A DNA stretch of 64,000 bases from Siphonodentalium dalli (taxonomy: Eukaryota; Mollusca; Scaphopoda; Gadilida; Siphonodentaliidae), in contig CP136063.1 in assembly GCA_032622095.1 (NCBI GenBank), positions 14,983,814-15,047,813 on the forward strand. The letters run 5' to 3'. The notes below the pieces were generated by a model. It was not told where the DNA came from, did not search any database, and worked only from the letters and a program-made list of their open reading frames with translations. The first letter of the stretch is position 1; every line of letters starts with the position of its first letter. Positions 22,790 through 33,665 of this stretch are shown in pieces. The position numbers and the translations under genes were made by a program.

Positions 22790-23775
22790 AACAATCGACA
22801 GATTATGTCTTTATACGTGTTTATTGATGACAGTAAAGCAAAATCGGCTGCATGTTGTGCACAGTTACAGACGTAGTGCGTTTGGGTGCATTTCCCATGA
22901 AAATTAAGCAGCACTTTGATGCTCAGATTATCGGCCTTGTCTACTTTAAATTGGACTGAAACTTGTCATGTTTTATGGTTGAACATTAGATAATTATAAT
23001 ACAATACCTCCCGACGGTTCCTCGCCGTACAATTCCTTCAAATTAGTGCCTCAAAAAGCAACAAAAGGTTCCGATTCTATTGTGAATGTTTATGTTCACG
23101 ATCGGTTCTTTCGTTCCTGTTTACAGTACATTCATATTCGATCAGATTATTTGATTGTACATCTATAGTTGCCCAATGACAATCCATGGTCATATATGGT
23201 TTTAAATTGCAGCCATAGTAAATCAATAGATGAGTTTCAGTGGTCCCAAACGATCATAGGTCAGATATTAAAGATGATCGACCGATAATCTTTAATATCC
23301 AACCTATGATGCTTTGGAACTACTGAACAACTCATATTGGTGTTGCTGTGACTATAGTTTAAACCATATATGGTAATATGGCAACTAGAAACACAAATGA
23401 ACTCTTTGGTCGAATATAATATTGCATTAAACGGGGGGCGAAAGAACCGATCGTGAACATAAAAATCACATTAGAACCGGAACATTGCGTTGCTTCATTT
23501 GGTGGATTAATTTGAGGGTCTTTTACTGTGAGGAGCCATCGAGAGCTGTGCTGTAATCGTGTCCTGGTGTTCGATCATACAAGAAGACATATTTCAGTCT
23601 AATTAAAAGGTAAAAAGGCCGATGAAAGGAGCATCAAAATGCTGCTTAATTTACAAAGGAAATGCACACAAACACATTACTCTTCTAAGTGTGCAAAAAA
23701 TAGCCGACTTCGCATTATTAGCAACCACAACGCGCCGCAGTACCATGGACCTTAAATCAACGATAGAGTGATCAC
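22790..23775. mobile_element. ~1-kb fold-back (long inverted repeat) element
   Basis: The left arm (about 22790-23126) and right arm (about 23438-23775) are imperfect reverse complements. Matching pieces include GGTTCCGATTCTATTGTG with its inverse, GTTCACGATCGGTTCTTTCG with CGAAAGAACCGATCGTGAAC, AAATTAAGCAGCA.TTTGATGC with its inverse, and TCGGCC.TT. The centre holds a smaller MITE. No coding sequence is conserved between arms. Exact outer ends and target duplication could not be fixed. Confidence 0.7.
23168..23385. mobile_element. 218-bp hairpin MITE with TA target duplication
   Basis: Starts GTTGCCCAATGACAATCCAT, ends ATGGTAATATGGCAAC, and is flanked by TA on both sides (23166-23167, 23386-23387). 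The whole element folds back. CATATATGGTTT pairs with AAACCATATATGG, and near the centre ATCATAGGT..AGATATTAAAGAT pairs with ATCTTTAATATCC.ACCTATGAT. TA targets suggest a Tc1/mariner-type or similar transposase acting in trans. Confidence 0.7.
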
Positions 23776-24423
23776 ATAACACAACAATTTCGCCAACATT
23801 TCAACAACTTGAACTTGAAGATGATCATTTTATTGAATATTCATATTGGCGTTGACCTGTTGTTGACAATACAATGTGTGATTTGTTCTCTGGATTAAAA
23901 CAAGACTCCAGCTTAAGGCTTAACCAAAGCACTCCAATATGGACTCCGGTTCAAATTTGGGTAATTTTTTAAACGCAGAAAAAAATGGTACAAACTTCAC
24001 ATGAGAAGCTAAAAACAACTATACGTATATTATATGTAGTAAATAACACTTTACCTGTGACAGAAATTGGAAATAGTTCATACTTTCTTCCAAACTGAAA
24101 TCTGACTTTGTGCACACTTACAGGGTCTGTTGTTGAGAAATTTCCACAAACAAAACTGAATCCTGGTTGGGGAGTTCTCTGTCAAGAACGCTTTGTTGAG
24201 AAATCCATATATTACAGCACATAACATGATTTAATTCTCATGTTTTTGAAGCGAGTGATCAAATTTTGAAATGACACAACCAGATATCACACATCAGTAT
24301 TTGGCAATGACTGTATCCATTGTAAATTTGCTGGTGGGAATTCATTGAGTAATCTCTTGATTAATCTTGATTGGGATTTCCCGTACAGAAACTTCACGTA
24401 TGATTTGGGTAGAAACACGTTAG
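23776..24423. other. no gene recognised
   Basis: AT-rich sequence right of the fold-back. No repeat or coding support. Confidence 0.35.
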
Positions 24424-24838
24424 AGCACCTTAGAATTATGTTAGTTTTATGTCCTAATTGGCTGGGCTAACTTAGATCTTGTATGAAAGCAGAGCGCTCA
24501 TTTCAATGCAGCAACTTTGAACCGGCTGTCGACGTAAACCACGCTAGAATTATGTTAGAAATATGTCCTTTATTCTTTTCACCAACTCCTACTTATAAGA
24601 TTTAGCGGAATTCTCTAAGTCCGGCTTTCTAACGTCAGTGCACATTATAATTATGTTAGAAATATGTCCTTTATACTTTTGATCAAGTCCTGTTTTATAA
24701 AATTTAGCGGCATTTTCTAAGTCAGACTTTCTAACATCAGTGCACATTAAAATTATGTTAGAAATCTGTCCTTATACTATTTACAGATCTACTTCTCCTT
24801 TTTTTTAATTAGCGGAATTTTCTAAGTCCAACTAAGAA
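24424..24838 (+). repeat. ~115-bp tandem repeat, about 4 imperfect units
   Basis: Each unit contains AATTATGTTAGAAATATGTC, then TTAGCGGAATTTTCTAAGTC and CTTTCTAACATCAGTGCACA. The first unit is most diverged. Confidence 0.75.
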
Positions 24839-25103
24839 AATTTACTTATAAATCACTGTATAAATGAGAAGAACAAAAATTACTCTATTTTTACTCCAGT
24901 CTCGGTGAACGTCGACTCAATATTTGAAATATAGAGTCTGGAGCTAATGTCGCCAAAACCATTTCTATTCAGCGAAGAGCTTCCCCAAAATGACGTCACG
25001 GATTTAAAAAAAAAAATCGATGATTGACAGGTGTCCCCACGTGTTGTTTCTTGTGCTTGGCAATAACAATGGTCGACTCGTCAACACATAGAAGGCCTGT
25101 GTC

Positions 25104-25573
25104 TGTATCTGTAGTTGTTACGTCCTAGTGACCAAGGCTGGCTTTTACAGGACGGGATCGAGTAGATCCATAATTTTTCCAGGAAGTTTTTTGCCGAACC
25201 CGTGACTTCTTCGCCACGGTAGGGATCTTTAACGTGCGCACATTGTTGCTCACGCGACAGCAATTAGCGTCGGCTCCCGATCCGACGGTGTGCCAAGTGT
25301 AGTGTCATCCCTGGTCATGACATTACGAGAGGAGCAGAGGTACGAAGTTAGTCCAGTACGCATTTTTTCAAATTTGTCTGAGACTCTTTGGCTTCTGGAA
25401 TCTTTCTCAGATCACTGATCGTGGCATCGATGATTGATTTGTGATGCCCATGGTACTGGGAATGCAGATGGCGACACAAAGTCCGACCGATATTTTGTCG
25501 GATTTGAACCCTCGACCGTGTCGAAGGTGTAGCTCAGAGGTCGGCCCACAAACCAACTGAGCTATCCGCTCCC
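25104..25573 (-). mobile_element. tRNA-derived SINE, 470 bp, with 8-bp target duplication
   Basis: Read on the minus strand, the head is GGGGAGCGGATAGCTCAGTT, containing an A box (TAGCTCAGTTGG). About 50 nt later comes GGGTTCAAATCCG, a B box, so an internal RNA polymerase III promoter is present. The body includes GTGCGCACGTTAAAGATCCC, the kind of conserved core seen in marine-invertebrate SINEs. The direct repeat CCTGTGTC flanks it (25096-25103 and 25574-25581). The homologous site in segment B copy 1 is empty and carries CCTGTGTC once, so this is a clean insertion. The 3' end on the minus strand is ACTACAGATACAGA, with no poly-A. Confidence 0.85.
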
Positions 25574-25576
25574 CCT

Positions 25577-25843
25577 GTGTCGCGACATAAACTTACAGAA
25601 GATAATATTTGTCGTGTATGCGACTATTCTTTTTCGGGAGATGAACTCGCTGCATCAACGGGAAAGCTGCATCCTAGAGCAAAAAATAAGGTCGTCATCA
25701 AAAATGATGCTTTAGAACTATTTAAAAACATAAAATTAAGTCATTTCCTCGGTGTTTAACTTTCAGATGACTTTTTTACGACAAATAATTTGATTTGCAA
25801 ACCATGTTACAATAAAGTAAATCAAATACACGGACATGAGTGA
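25577..25843 (+). pseudogene. Cys-pair (ZAD-like) zinc-binding fragment, copy 2
   Basis: The frame reads LTEDNICRVCDYSFSGDEL, continues through a Lys-rich stretch to LSHFLGV, meets TAA, and continues in the same frame to NLICKPCYNKVNQIHGHE. Two CxxC pairs about 60 residues apart fit a zinc-coordinating N-terminal module of invertebrate zinc-finger proteins. It is the better-preserved of two copies but still carries the shared stop, and the SINE sits just upstream. Whether it was ever an exon here is unknown. Confidence 0.45.
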
Positions 25844-26178
25844 GTTCTATTTATATTTATGGGAGGCCAAGTTGGTACCATACGCAGGCCTATCTATCAG
25901 GTCCAGCACATCCTTCAAATTAATCGGAATCGTACCGAATATATAATTTCGAAGCCATTTTTTCTGTCTCTGTTACTATATTTAGAGGTGACATTATGGG
26001 AGTCTCCGCCCACTAACACTTGTTTATTAACCCATACGGTTTCATTGGACGGAAAATAATTTACGCAATCAATCAGATTACGGAATCCCGAGGACTTGGA
26101 AATGAGATAGCGATGTTATCCGTCAGACCTAATATTCAATGTTGTAATGAATATTTAGGTATGAGTTTACTCAGACTG

Positions 26179-27861
26179 TTTTTACTCAAGAATAAATTAT
26201 TTTATTGAAGAATATAAATCACAAATAATTTAAAGTACAGATTGCTAAGTATCATAATTATATTTAGAACCTGCAGTTGTGAACCCATTCTGTTATTCAA
26301 TAGTTTTATTTTATATCAAATTAAAATTTCTTCTTGAATCATGAATTTTGAAATCTTGAATCCTTATATTATATTATATCCGCAAAAACTGGTTTTATTG
26401 GTTGCACGTTTGAATTTTCAAACGTTGGCATTCGTGACATAACTGATCAACTATTGAGAGTATGTATGAAACAAATTAATATGTGCTAATTATGTACTCT
26501 CTCAAACACCATGTTTTTAAATTATATCTATCTCAAATGACAGTGCAAACATAAATGCGAATTTCGTTTAACGAACAACCACTCACTTCATAAATTCATA
26601 TTATAAATTACATGTATATTGCTATCTTAGTGCGGTGTCGGAAGAGCTTATTTTCGGTCCAGCAACAGACTCATGTTCAAGCAAGATTTTGTTCCTCACA
26701 GTATAGAATTATCCCTCTTTGGTGTCAATCTTCTCCGTCTGACAGACGTCGACGTTAAATTGCCACCAGTCCACTGTACCGGCGCGGGAATAAATCAGTA
26801 CCATTCATTTAAATACTCATAAGTTAACAAGAGAATATATATATCTTTTTTTAAACTGTTTCTTGAACTGATCTGCCCTGAATGATATAAACTACTAGCT
26901 GGTGCCGGGGCGAAACGAACAAGCGCGGCGAATTAAAACCCAAATCGTCCTTGCAGTTGGTGCCGTCGAATTGTCGGACAGCATATTAACTCGACAAGAC
27001 CCCCCCCCGCTGTACGAATAATCCAAATATCCCACCCACCCCATCCACGGTCTCGATGTTTAAAATACCGGGCATTTTATATTATGCGGCGACACAATTG
27101 TGGAACTTAACAAAAATAATACCACATTTTTTCCTCAGATGCGAAATGACCAGTTTTCTGACAGTATAGAATTATCTCTCTTTGTCGACATTATAAATCT
27201 GCCAGTTCACCTAAGAAATTTTCAATATATTTCACGGGTTATAGGAACTGCTCCGCGAGGAAGTCTAGATTACCTCTTCCGAGTTTTGCCTGAGTTCACT
27301 TCCGATCTGCGCACGGTCACTGGGGATTTTCCCAAAGTTAATAACGCAAGTTTTCCACAACGACGAAATATATACATGTGTTCATATATAATGTTCGAAA
27401 TAAAACTCCAAATTAGACTCAGTTTTGCTTGGAATTAATCTCTAAAGGGTAAATTGTTGCAATACGCAAGTTTGGTAAATGGTCTAGTACAACACGTCTA
27501 TATCCGCAAAGTCATGAAATTAGTTAACAATTAATGTTTATCGGTTTTATATAGAATCTCGTACGATCTTCAGTATTTAAACACATTCGTTGTCATGGTG
27601 TTCTATGCATGGTCTATTTTATGCCATATCTGTGGAGTAATCATAGGAATTGTAGTAACTATCTTAATTTTCCACAAAAACTCATAAGTGAACTCATGGA
27701 CCAGAAATCGATAATTGAACTGGACCAAAATCGGAAGAGGTATATTCTCTCTCGTGGAGCTGTTCCTACCCCGTGATAGGGGCCTATTAGTCGTTTGATG
27801 ACTTTGATCAGTAAATGATTTTGATCAGTAACGCAAATTCCGTTATTATAATCAACTTATA
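26179..27861. other. mostly featureless, with a possible LINE C-terminal trace
   Basis: No convincing gene. Around 27060-27110 the + strand reads IPGILYYAATQLWNL, reminiscent of the AAxxLWN signature near the C-terminus of many LINE ORF2 proteins, but nothing around it supports a longer match. The phrase CAGTATAGAATTATC(C/T)CTCTTT occurs twice (near 26700 and 27163). A poly-C run lies near 27001. Confidence 0.3.
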
Positions 27862-28620
27862 TCTCATATATATTTTGAAGACCTCTGTCTGTTTGTCTGT
27901 CTGTCTGTTTGTCTGTTTGTTTGTTTGTCATTGATACAAATCTACGATTCTCGACCGATCGGGACGAAACTTGGTACGTGTGTGTAGTTTGACCAGGCGG
28001 TGGACGTTGTCGTATTGGCGAGCCCGTGCGACGCCCGTACAGCGCATGCGCAGACGAGATATCGGAACGGGTGGAGCTATCGACTTGAAATTTGATATGT
28101 GAATGTATCTTGCCCCGGATGCGAATTTTATCGGGTCGCCGAGCCCGTGCGACGCCAGCTTCGCGCATGCGCAGACGAGATCTCGGAAACGGGTGGAGCT
28201 ATCGACTTGAAATTTGCTATGTGAATGTATCTTGCCCGGATACGAATTTTATCGGGTCGCCGAGCCCGTGCAACGCCATCTTCGCGCATGCGCAGACCAG
28301 ATATCGGAAACCGGTGGAGCTATCGACTTGAAATTTGCTATGTGAATGTATCTTGCCCTGGATACGAATTTTATCGGGTCGCCGAGCCCGTGCGATGCCA
28401 TCTTCGCGCATGCACAGACCAGATCTCGGAAACCGGTGGAGCTATCGACTTGAAATTTGCTATGTAAATGTATCTTGCCCTGGATACGAATTTTATCTGG
28501 TCGCCGAGCTCGTGCGACGCCAGCTTCGGGCATGCGCAGACCAGATCTCGGAAACGGGTGGAGCTATCGACTTGAAATTTGGTTTTTGAATAGCCCGGAC
28601 AACGTCGGCTCATCGGCTAG
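27862..28620 (+). mobile_element. candidate non-autonomous Helitron
   Basis: Starts TCTCATATATATTTTGAAG directly after an A and ends CATCGGCTAG directly before a T, fitting Helitron rules (TC start, CTRR end, insertion between A and T). A GC-rich segment GCCCGGACAACGTCGGC just before the end resembles the usual 3' hairpin but pairs poorly. Inside are a (CTGT/GTTT)n microsatellite at about 27887-27930, then a GACCGATCGGGACGAAACTT segment, then ~122-bp tandem repeats. No Rep/helicase is encoded. Confidence 0.5.
28010..28610 (+). repeat. ~122-bp GC-richer tandem repeat, about 5 units
   Basis: The anchor GAGCCCGTGCGACGCC recurs at about 28020, 28141, 28262, 28384 and 28506. Units also share GCGCATGCGCAGAC, GGTGGAGCTATCGACTTGAA and GAATGTATCTTGCCC. 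Open frames of 60-100 codons on both strands arise only from the repeat. Base composition is clearly richer in GC than the surroundings. Confidence 0.9.
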
Positions 28621-28916
28621 TAATAATATAAAATAATAAGAAAATAATATTAAATGAAATAAATTGACACCATCGTTAGCGATGGTATATAATTGTATAG
28701 ATAAGGTGGTGTAAGTTTCATGTTCATTTAAAACAAATTTGTATTAGTGTGTCCTAGCCGGCGTCCCGGAGTAATTAGAGCTTGCTAAATAAATTTTGGG
28801 TTTAAAAGTGTGGCCAATTTGATAAGTATCGAACCAGTGTTTTCCTGTATAAATTATAATACAGACGCCGATTGCCGCATAATCTATCATATCAAATTTC
28901 CGGTCCAAATTCGTGC

Positions 28917-29275
28917 TACCTTACTCGTATTTACATTGCGCTGTACTATTTTTCGCTCATTTTTAAAATTCGCGCACTTTGAATTCGCGCACCTTGGGAA
29001 TATACATAAACCCAAATAAATAATGGTGGCGACAATTCATGTGTAAATCTAAAGCTTCCATCGTGTTCTCGTGAACTTTAACCCAACATGTTGGAGTTAT
29101 GAAATAAATTGTATATACAATGAATTAACGACACGTATGAACCATAGTAACAATTCCCACCTTCAACTGGAAAGTTGTGAAAATAGACCACATGTATAAA
29201 TTATACACTAATTATAAATTTCCATAATTTCTAATGATAACTTATAAATAACCCGACTGTCAGCACATTGAGCCC
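28917..29275 (-). mobile_element. partial MITE copy related to 37868-38512
   Basis: Begins TACCTTACTCGTATTTACAT with the TTCGCGC-rich terminus. It continues with CATAAACCCAAATAAATAAT, CATCGTGTT, CCAACATGTTGG, GAATTAACGACACGT and ATAGACCACATGTATAAAT, all matching the intron element in reverse. The right end is missing. Confidence 0.65.
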
Positions 29276-29500
29276 CCTTACATTATTAAGGCTCTATTTT
29301 GTTCTATAGTAAGAATATAAGCCTTTGAATTCACTTTGGCTACATGTGTTTCTATGTTTTTAAGATTACAGATGGCAAACAAATTCAAGAGGCCGGAATA
29401 ATTGTTATTTCGCGGCTCGGAACCACACACCCACTCCGTCCTTTTACCATGGATATAGGGCCGGGTGGGTGGGTGGTCCAGAGGCAGAAACAAAACATTT
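29276..29500. repeat. dispersed repeat, related to 34550-34720
   Basis: Shares CTCTATTTTGTTCTA, AAGAATATAAGCCTTTG, ACTTTGGCTACAT and (G/C)GGCTCGGA.CCAC with 34550-34720 in the same order. The function and element class are unknown. Confidence 0.65.
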
Positions 29501-29675
29501 TTCCATGCTTGTAATTGTTTTCAAAATGGGTGTTTTTCAAACAATTTACAAGTATTGGGCATGTAATGTTGTTTGTAAGCATGTGAGTGCCATACTTGTT
29601 GGTATATATATAGGGATATATAGGCAGCTATAATGACTCATTAGCCTCATGTTTAGCAACATTCTGGAATTCACA

Positions 29676-29740
29676 GAATCCTGGTCCACTTCAGTGGACC
29701 ATCGTAGGCTACGATGGTCCACTGAAATGGACCAGGATTC
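29676..29740. repeat. near-perfect 65-bp palindrome
   Basis: Two 32-bp arms (GAATCCTGGTCCACTTCAGT... and its complement) are separated by one base, with one mismatch. It could extrude as a cruciform. No flanking duplication was recognised. Confidence 0.9.
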
Positions 29741-31160
29741 GTAGCAGTTTTCAGGAAACTTATGATCAACGGAAGATAATAGTTATAGTAAAATCAAACC
29801 AAAAACTATATTACAAATTGGACATTACATGGTGAATACTCAAATTATGATTAGATATCATTAACCCAATACATGCATAAAATGCAATTGAAAAAGGTAT
29901 CTCATCAATTTTGAATGTCTTAAATACTGTCTTGTTCTGGCATGTAAGCAGATGCAAATGTTTTTTGGGTGTAAATATGTTTTATTGCTTAAATAATAGC
30001 AAAGGGCTGGTCAACAGGCACGCAGGTTTAATGAAAAATTAGGATCATTGGTTCAATCCTTCTGGTTATTTTTCATCTTGAATGAGTGGAAGTGAATAAA
30101 ACTGAATAAGATATGATGAATGACCACTTTTAGAACATTCAAAATACTCAGTGCATTTAGTTGATGCAAATCAAACCATTGTCTGAGACCAATGAGATAC
30201 ATATTTACGACATGGATCTGCATTGACATATGTAGTGAATTATTTCCATTGAAAAACCTCTTAAATTTGGATAAAAACATGAGAAAAAGGGGGTGGATCC
30301 CCAAAATTTTGGAGGAAAAAAATCTTTTTTTTGCGAATGGGTGGGGGTGGTGGGTCCTAAAAAATTGGAGGAAATTTTTTTGTTGTTGCAGAAATGTGCA
30401 ATATTTTTTCCAATACCCTCCTGGCCCCTCCTCCTGTTTGGTACCTCATTCTGTTCTGTAGGTAATTCTTCCTCATTAATCAATGTCTTTAGCAACATCT
30501 AAGTTTCACTCATCTTATAAGAATTGCCTCGTCGGTCAGACAAAACAAACTTTTAAAATTTTACATATACAAAACCCCATAGTGTGTTGGCATGCTTGAT
30601 CATGATACAGCATACGTGACCAATGATAAAATCTGCAAGTCAACACCCAAGACATGTCCTGTCGGCAGGTACTGTGGCATTCCGGCGCCGTCTGCGAATA
30701 CAGCAGGACAGCGCAGGTGTCAGGTGGTCACCTATGATACAGTGACCGGGCGTCCGGTAGGTGTCGTATGATGGCCGGTCACGTTACAGCTGCAGCTCTT
30801 CATAGACGGACGTCTTCAACAACTTAATCGTAAGTAGTTTTATATAGTTTATATACTTTTTATCGACAGTGTATAAATAAATCGAAGGTTGACAAAACGC
30901 GAGATGCATGGCATGGAATACGGAACATTTATGATCGCCATTGAACAACCGGCCAGCCCGCCACGCGCGCGCGGTCATTATACATCTATTACGCATTTAA
31001 TTAGCGGAACAGGTTATCGGAACAGAAGGAAAACGTAATTTTAACTAATGCATGCGCCGCACTCAGGTGGCTTGATTACATAATACAATTATCACAGCAT
31101 AAAGTGCCACAGGAAAGACAACAATTAAAATGCTACTCGGACCATGTGTCGTAATTAAAG
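29741..31160. other. no gene; some dispersed-repeat sequence
   Basis: No coding domain. Around 30290-30450 a G-rich segment with GGGTGGGGGTGGTGGGTCC and GGAGGAAATTTTTTT resembles parts of the C-rich repeats at 34165-34370 and 45115-45290. A GC-richer block at 30640-30980 shows nothing recognisable. Confidence 0.35.
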
Positions 31161-31329
31161 GTGCCCATTTCTCCGCGAAACTGAAGTCCAATGATAATTA
31201 AATATTTTGCGAGGCAGGGCTGTACAAAAAATTCCTTGGATGTGTGCCCATTTCTCCGCGAAACTGATGTCCGCTGATAATTGAATACTTTGCGAAGAAG
31301 GGGCTGTAAACAAAAATTCCTTGGATGTC
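31161..31329 (+). repeat. ~84-bp tandem duplication
   Basis: Two copies of GTGCCCATTTCTCCGCGAAA...AAAATTCCTTGGATGT lie head to tail (31161-31243 and 31244-31329) with a few differences. Confidence 0.9.
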
Positions 31330-31330
31330 A

Positions 31331-31410
31331 GAATAGAATAGAATTTATTAAGCAAAATACGTCCCTGGGTTGGGACAGGTTGCCATACATATATATAATA
31401 TTAATGTGGT
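31331..31410 (-). mobile_element. 3' end of a truncated LINE (TCTAT tail)
   Basis: Read on the minus strand, this is CCCAACCCAGGGACGTATTT, then TGCTTAATAAATTCTATTCT with ATTCT repeats. An AATAAA followed by a short tandem repeat is the typical 3' terminus of CR1-like LINEs. No coding sequence remains. Confidence 0.5.
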
Positions 31411-31621
31411 ACATGAACACACATAAACTGTATAATAATAACATCACTCAGTCATGTAACTTAATATGCATTATATAATAATATTTATGTATTGTTCAAT
31501 CTGCACTCGAAAAACCTCCTGACTATGTTGCAAACTTTCGCACAATGTTGTGCCATATATAGCCATCATTTAAACCAACGATGCCGGGACCGTCGTTCAT
31601 GTAGTTTAAATATCTCTATTT

Positions 31622-31669
31622 ATATATCAAGTATATGGATACAATTGAGTATCCATATACTTGATATAT
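31622..31669. repeat. perfect 21-bp stem-loop
   Basis: ATATATCAAGTATATGGATA C and its exact complement are separated by a 6-nt loop (AATTGA). Confidence 0.9.
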
Positions 31670-32191
31670 TACACTAAAATTATGGCTTATAACGGGTTAT
31701 ACATGGCTATCCCAAAGGCGACTGTTACGATTGAATGGTGCGAGATTGCGTGACTTATTTATATTATATGAAATGTCTATGTTAACTTGTCCATGTCATA
31801 ATTTTGACGTATGACAATACACAATTGAATTGAATGTTCCCAATGTGGATACTGATGGCTAGAGTCACCCACCAACACAGCAGTGATCATCTATTGCTTG
31901 AGGATTAGCTAGTCCAATTAATTAACTGGGAGCTTGACGAAAAAGGGATAATTAAGATGATTTGACTCATAACAATGTGTGTTAATACCAGTTACTCTCA
32001 GTTTTCTCAATGAGTTATAATCATATCCATCTATGATGTTAACAGAACGAATTTGTGCATTATGAATATAACAGAATATGAAATAATCTAATTTAGTAGT
32101 GAATTGTATTAAACGACTTTTAATTGGATGTTCAGACATCAAAGGGAATAAATGTTTCATATCTTTTGCAGGCAGTATGGGTGGGCGTCTG
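31670..32191. other. no feature recognised
   Basis: AT-rich sequence downstream of the 2A-bearing LINE remnant. A minus-strand frame of 80 codons (31918-32160) has no recognisable domain. Confidence 0.3.
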
Positions 32192-32533
32192 TGACTTGAC
32201 TTGAAACATATTTTATTTGCATAATATACAAAAGGGATTGGGGCACAAGTTTTTACAACTTATGAAGCCCCTCTCCCAACACAATATAGCAACACACATA
32301 AAATCAAGATGACGATACAAACGTATTTACATGGTGACAAGTGTTGATGTACGTAATATGTATTGCCTTCCAGAGATTATCAGGCTAGATCTAGGTTGGC
32401 TACTGGCCGTGGAAATTTGTGTTTAAGGACGATTTGAAGTATTTGGTATAATGTTGCAAATAAGTACAAATTTGTAAGTACAAATAATCCTATTATTCCA
32501 TAATATATAATATAGCCAAACGGGGCCTGCGAG

Positions 32534-32756
32534 TTACAATGGCTTCGAAATGTTACTATTGTGTGTTATCATTTTTGGCTGAGCGTCACGAAGATAAACC
32601 ATTATTTGAGACTTGCAGGAGCACATAACGTGTAAGAGTTCATTTTCATATGTTTCGCAACACAAGTGACACGCCAGATTGTTACTGTAAGGGCTGGTAC
32701 ACTTACTTTTGTCAACTCCGTTACCACATTTGCACCCCAAAAGAAGATCTCCATAC
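32534..32756 (-). pseudogene. LINE C-terminal Cys/His region after RT deletion
   Basis: The minus-strand frame has GCKCGNGVDKSKC and CHLCCETYENELLHVMC, a CxxC...H..C-type pattern like the C-terminal zinc-binding region of LINE ORF2 proteins. Its position directly after the truncated linker implies deletion of roughly the entire RT. Confidence 0.6.
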
Positions 32757-32757
32757 C

Positions 32758-33261
32758 CTAATTAATAACATTATTTTCTAGGCTATGGTGAATTCTTCGA
32801 GATATGATTGTTTTCATTTTCAGTGCTTTTTTCCCTAATGTATCGCGTTTTCGGATTTCTTTTCGTATATCTGAATTAAACCAGAATTTATCATTCGGTC
32901 TAATTGTGATATTCAACTGTGGAATTGTTACAGATATTATCTCCATAAATTGTTTTTCAAAAAGTTCAACTGCTTCGTCTATGTTATTTAGTGGCTGGAG
33001 GAGATAGTCCCAGTTTATATTTTTAAGTAACTCATTGGTTTTAATGAAATCGCCCCGTTTATAATTCCACATCTTTCTGTCAAATGACGCACACGAGGCA
33101 TTTTCAAACTTCAGAGTGGCATAAACGGCTAAGTGATCTGATTTACCAAGATCTAAGACATCAGCATCGTGCATAAGGGATTTCCCAATTAGTATTGGAT
33201 CAAGGAGGGGTTTTGATATGCATGTAATTCTATGGCTTCGTGATAACATTTCGTAGATCAT
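32758..33261 (-). pseudogene. LINE endonuclease C-terminus and linker
   Basis: The frame includes MHDADVLDLGKSDHLAVYA, carrying the SDH active-site triad that closes APE endonucleases. It continues into a linker with DKFWFNSDIRKEIRKRD, a pattern commonly seen before the RT domain of LINE ORF2. It ends at a stop (LENNVIN) where the RT should begin. The next sequence on the minus strand is already the C-terminal region. Confidence 0.85.
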
Positions 33262-33646
33262 AATAATTTATTAATTGTTTAAGTTTGGCAGACTCTAGTA
33301 GTAGGTTAGAGTTAAAATCCCCGCATAATATGAGATTATCGGTTAATTGTAGTGCGTTATCAATAGACTCATCTAAAAGCTCCCGATAGTTTGGGTCACA
33401 TAATTGTTCGGATCTATATGATACTCCGAGGAGTAATTTTCTTGATTTAGAAAAAACTTCGAACCACATTATCGAAGAGTAAAATTCTAAGATTGGAAAT
33501 TTTTTGTAAACAATATGATTTGCAAAATATACACAAATGCCACCCCCATCCGAGTCACGATCATTCCTTATTGGTACACACAAATCTTGGAGTTCAATGT
33601 TTTCAGACGGGAAATTGGAGTCCAAGTGAGTCTCAGTAAAACACAA
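33230..33646 (-). pseudogene. LINE AP-endonuclease domain fragment
   Basis: Contains CFTETHLDSNFPS (catalytic Glu), DSDGGGICVYFANHI, LLLGVSYRSEQL and ILCGDFNSNLL (Asp and Asn), in the order expected of an APE-type endonuclease. It follows the 2A-bearing fragment after a frameshift near 33655 and is itself followed by another shift near 33245. It is inactive as it stands. Confidence 0.85.
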
Positions 33647-33665
33647 AATATCATAATCACAAATA

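Larger units (their letters stand above)
24945..26178 (+). repeat. duplicated segment B, copy 2 (interrupted by a SINE)
   Basis: Direct-orientation copy of 14524-15303, expanded by a SINE at 25104-25573 and an extra ~23 bp (TCGACTCGTCAACACATAG...) just left of it. About 58 bp present in copy 1 have been lost between two CTCTGTT repeats. This copy preserves the 17 bp deleted from copy 1. Confidence 0.85.

Noticed and set aside
28092-28613. Arg/Ala-rich frames on both strands
   Set aside because: Mirror translations of the 122-bp repeat, with no independent support.
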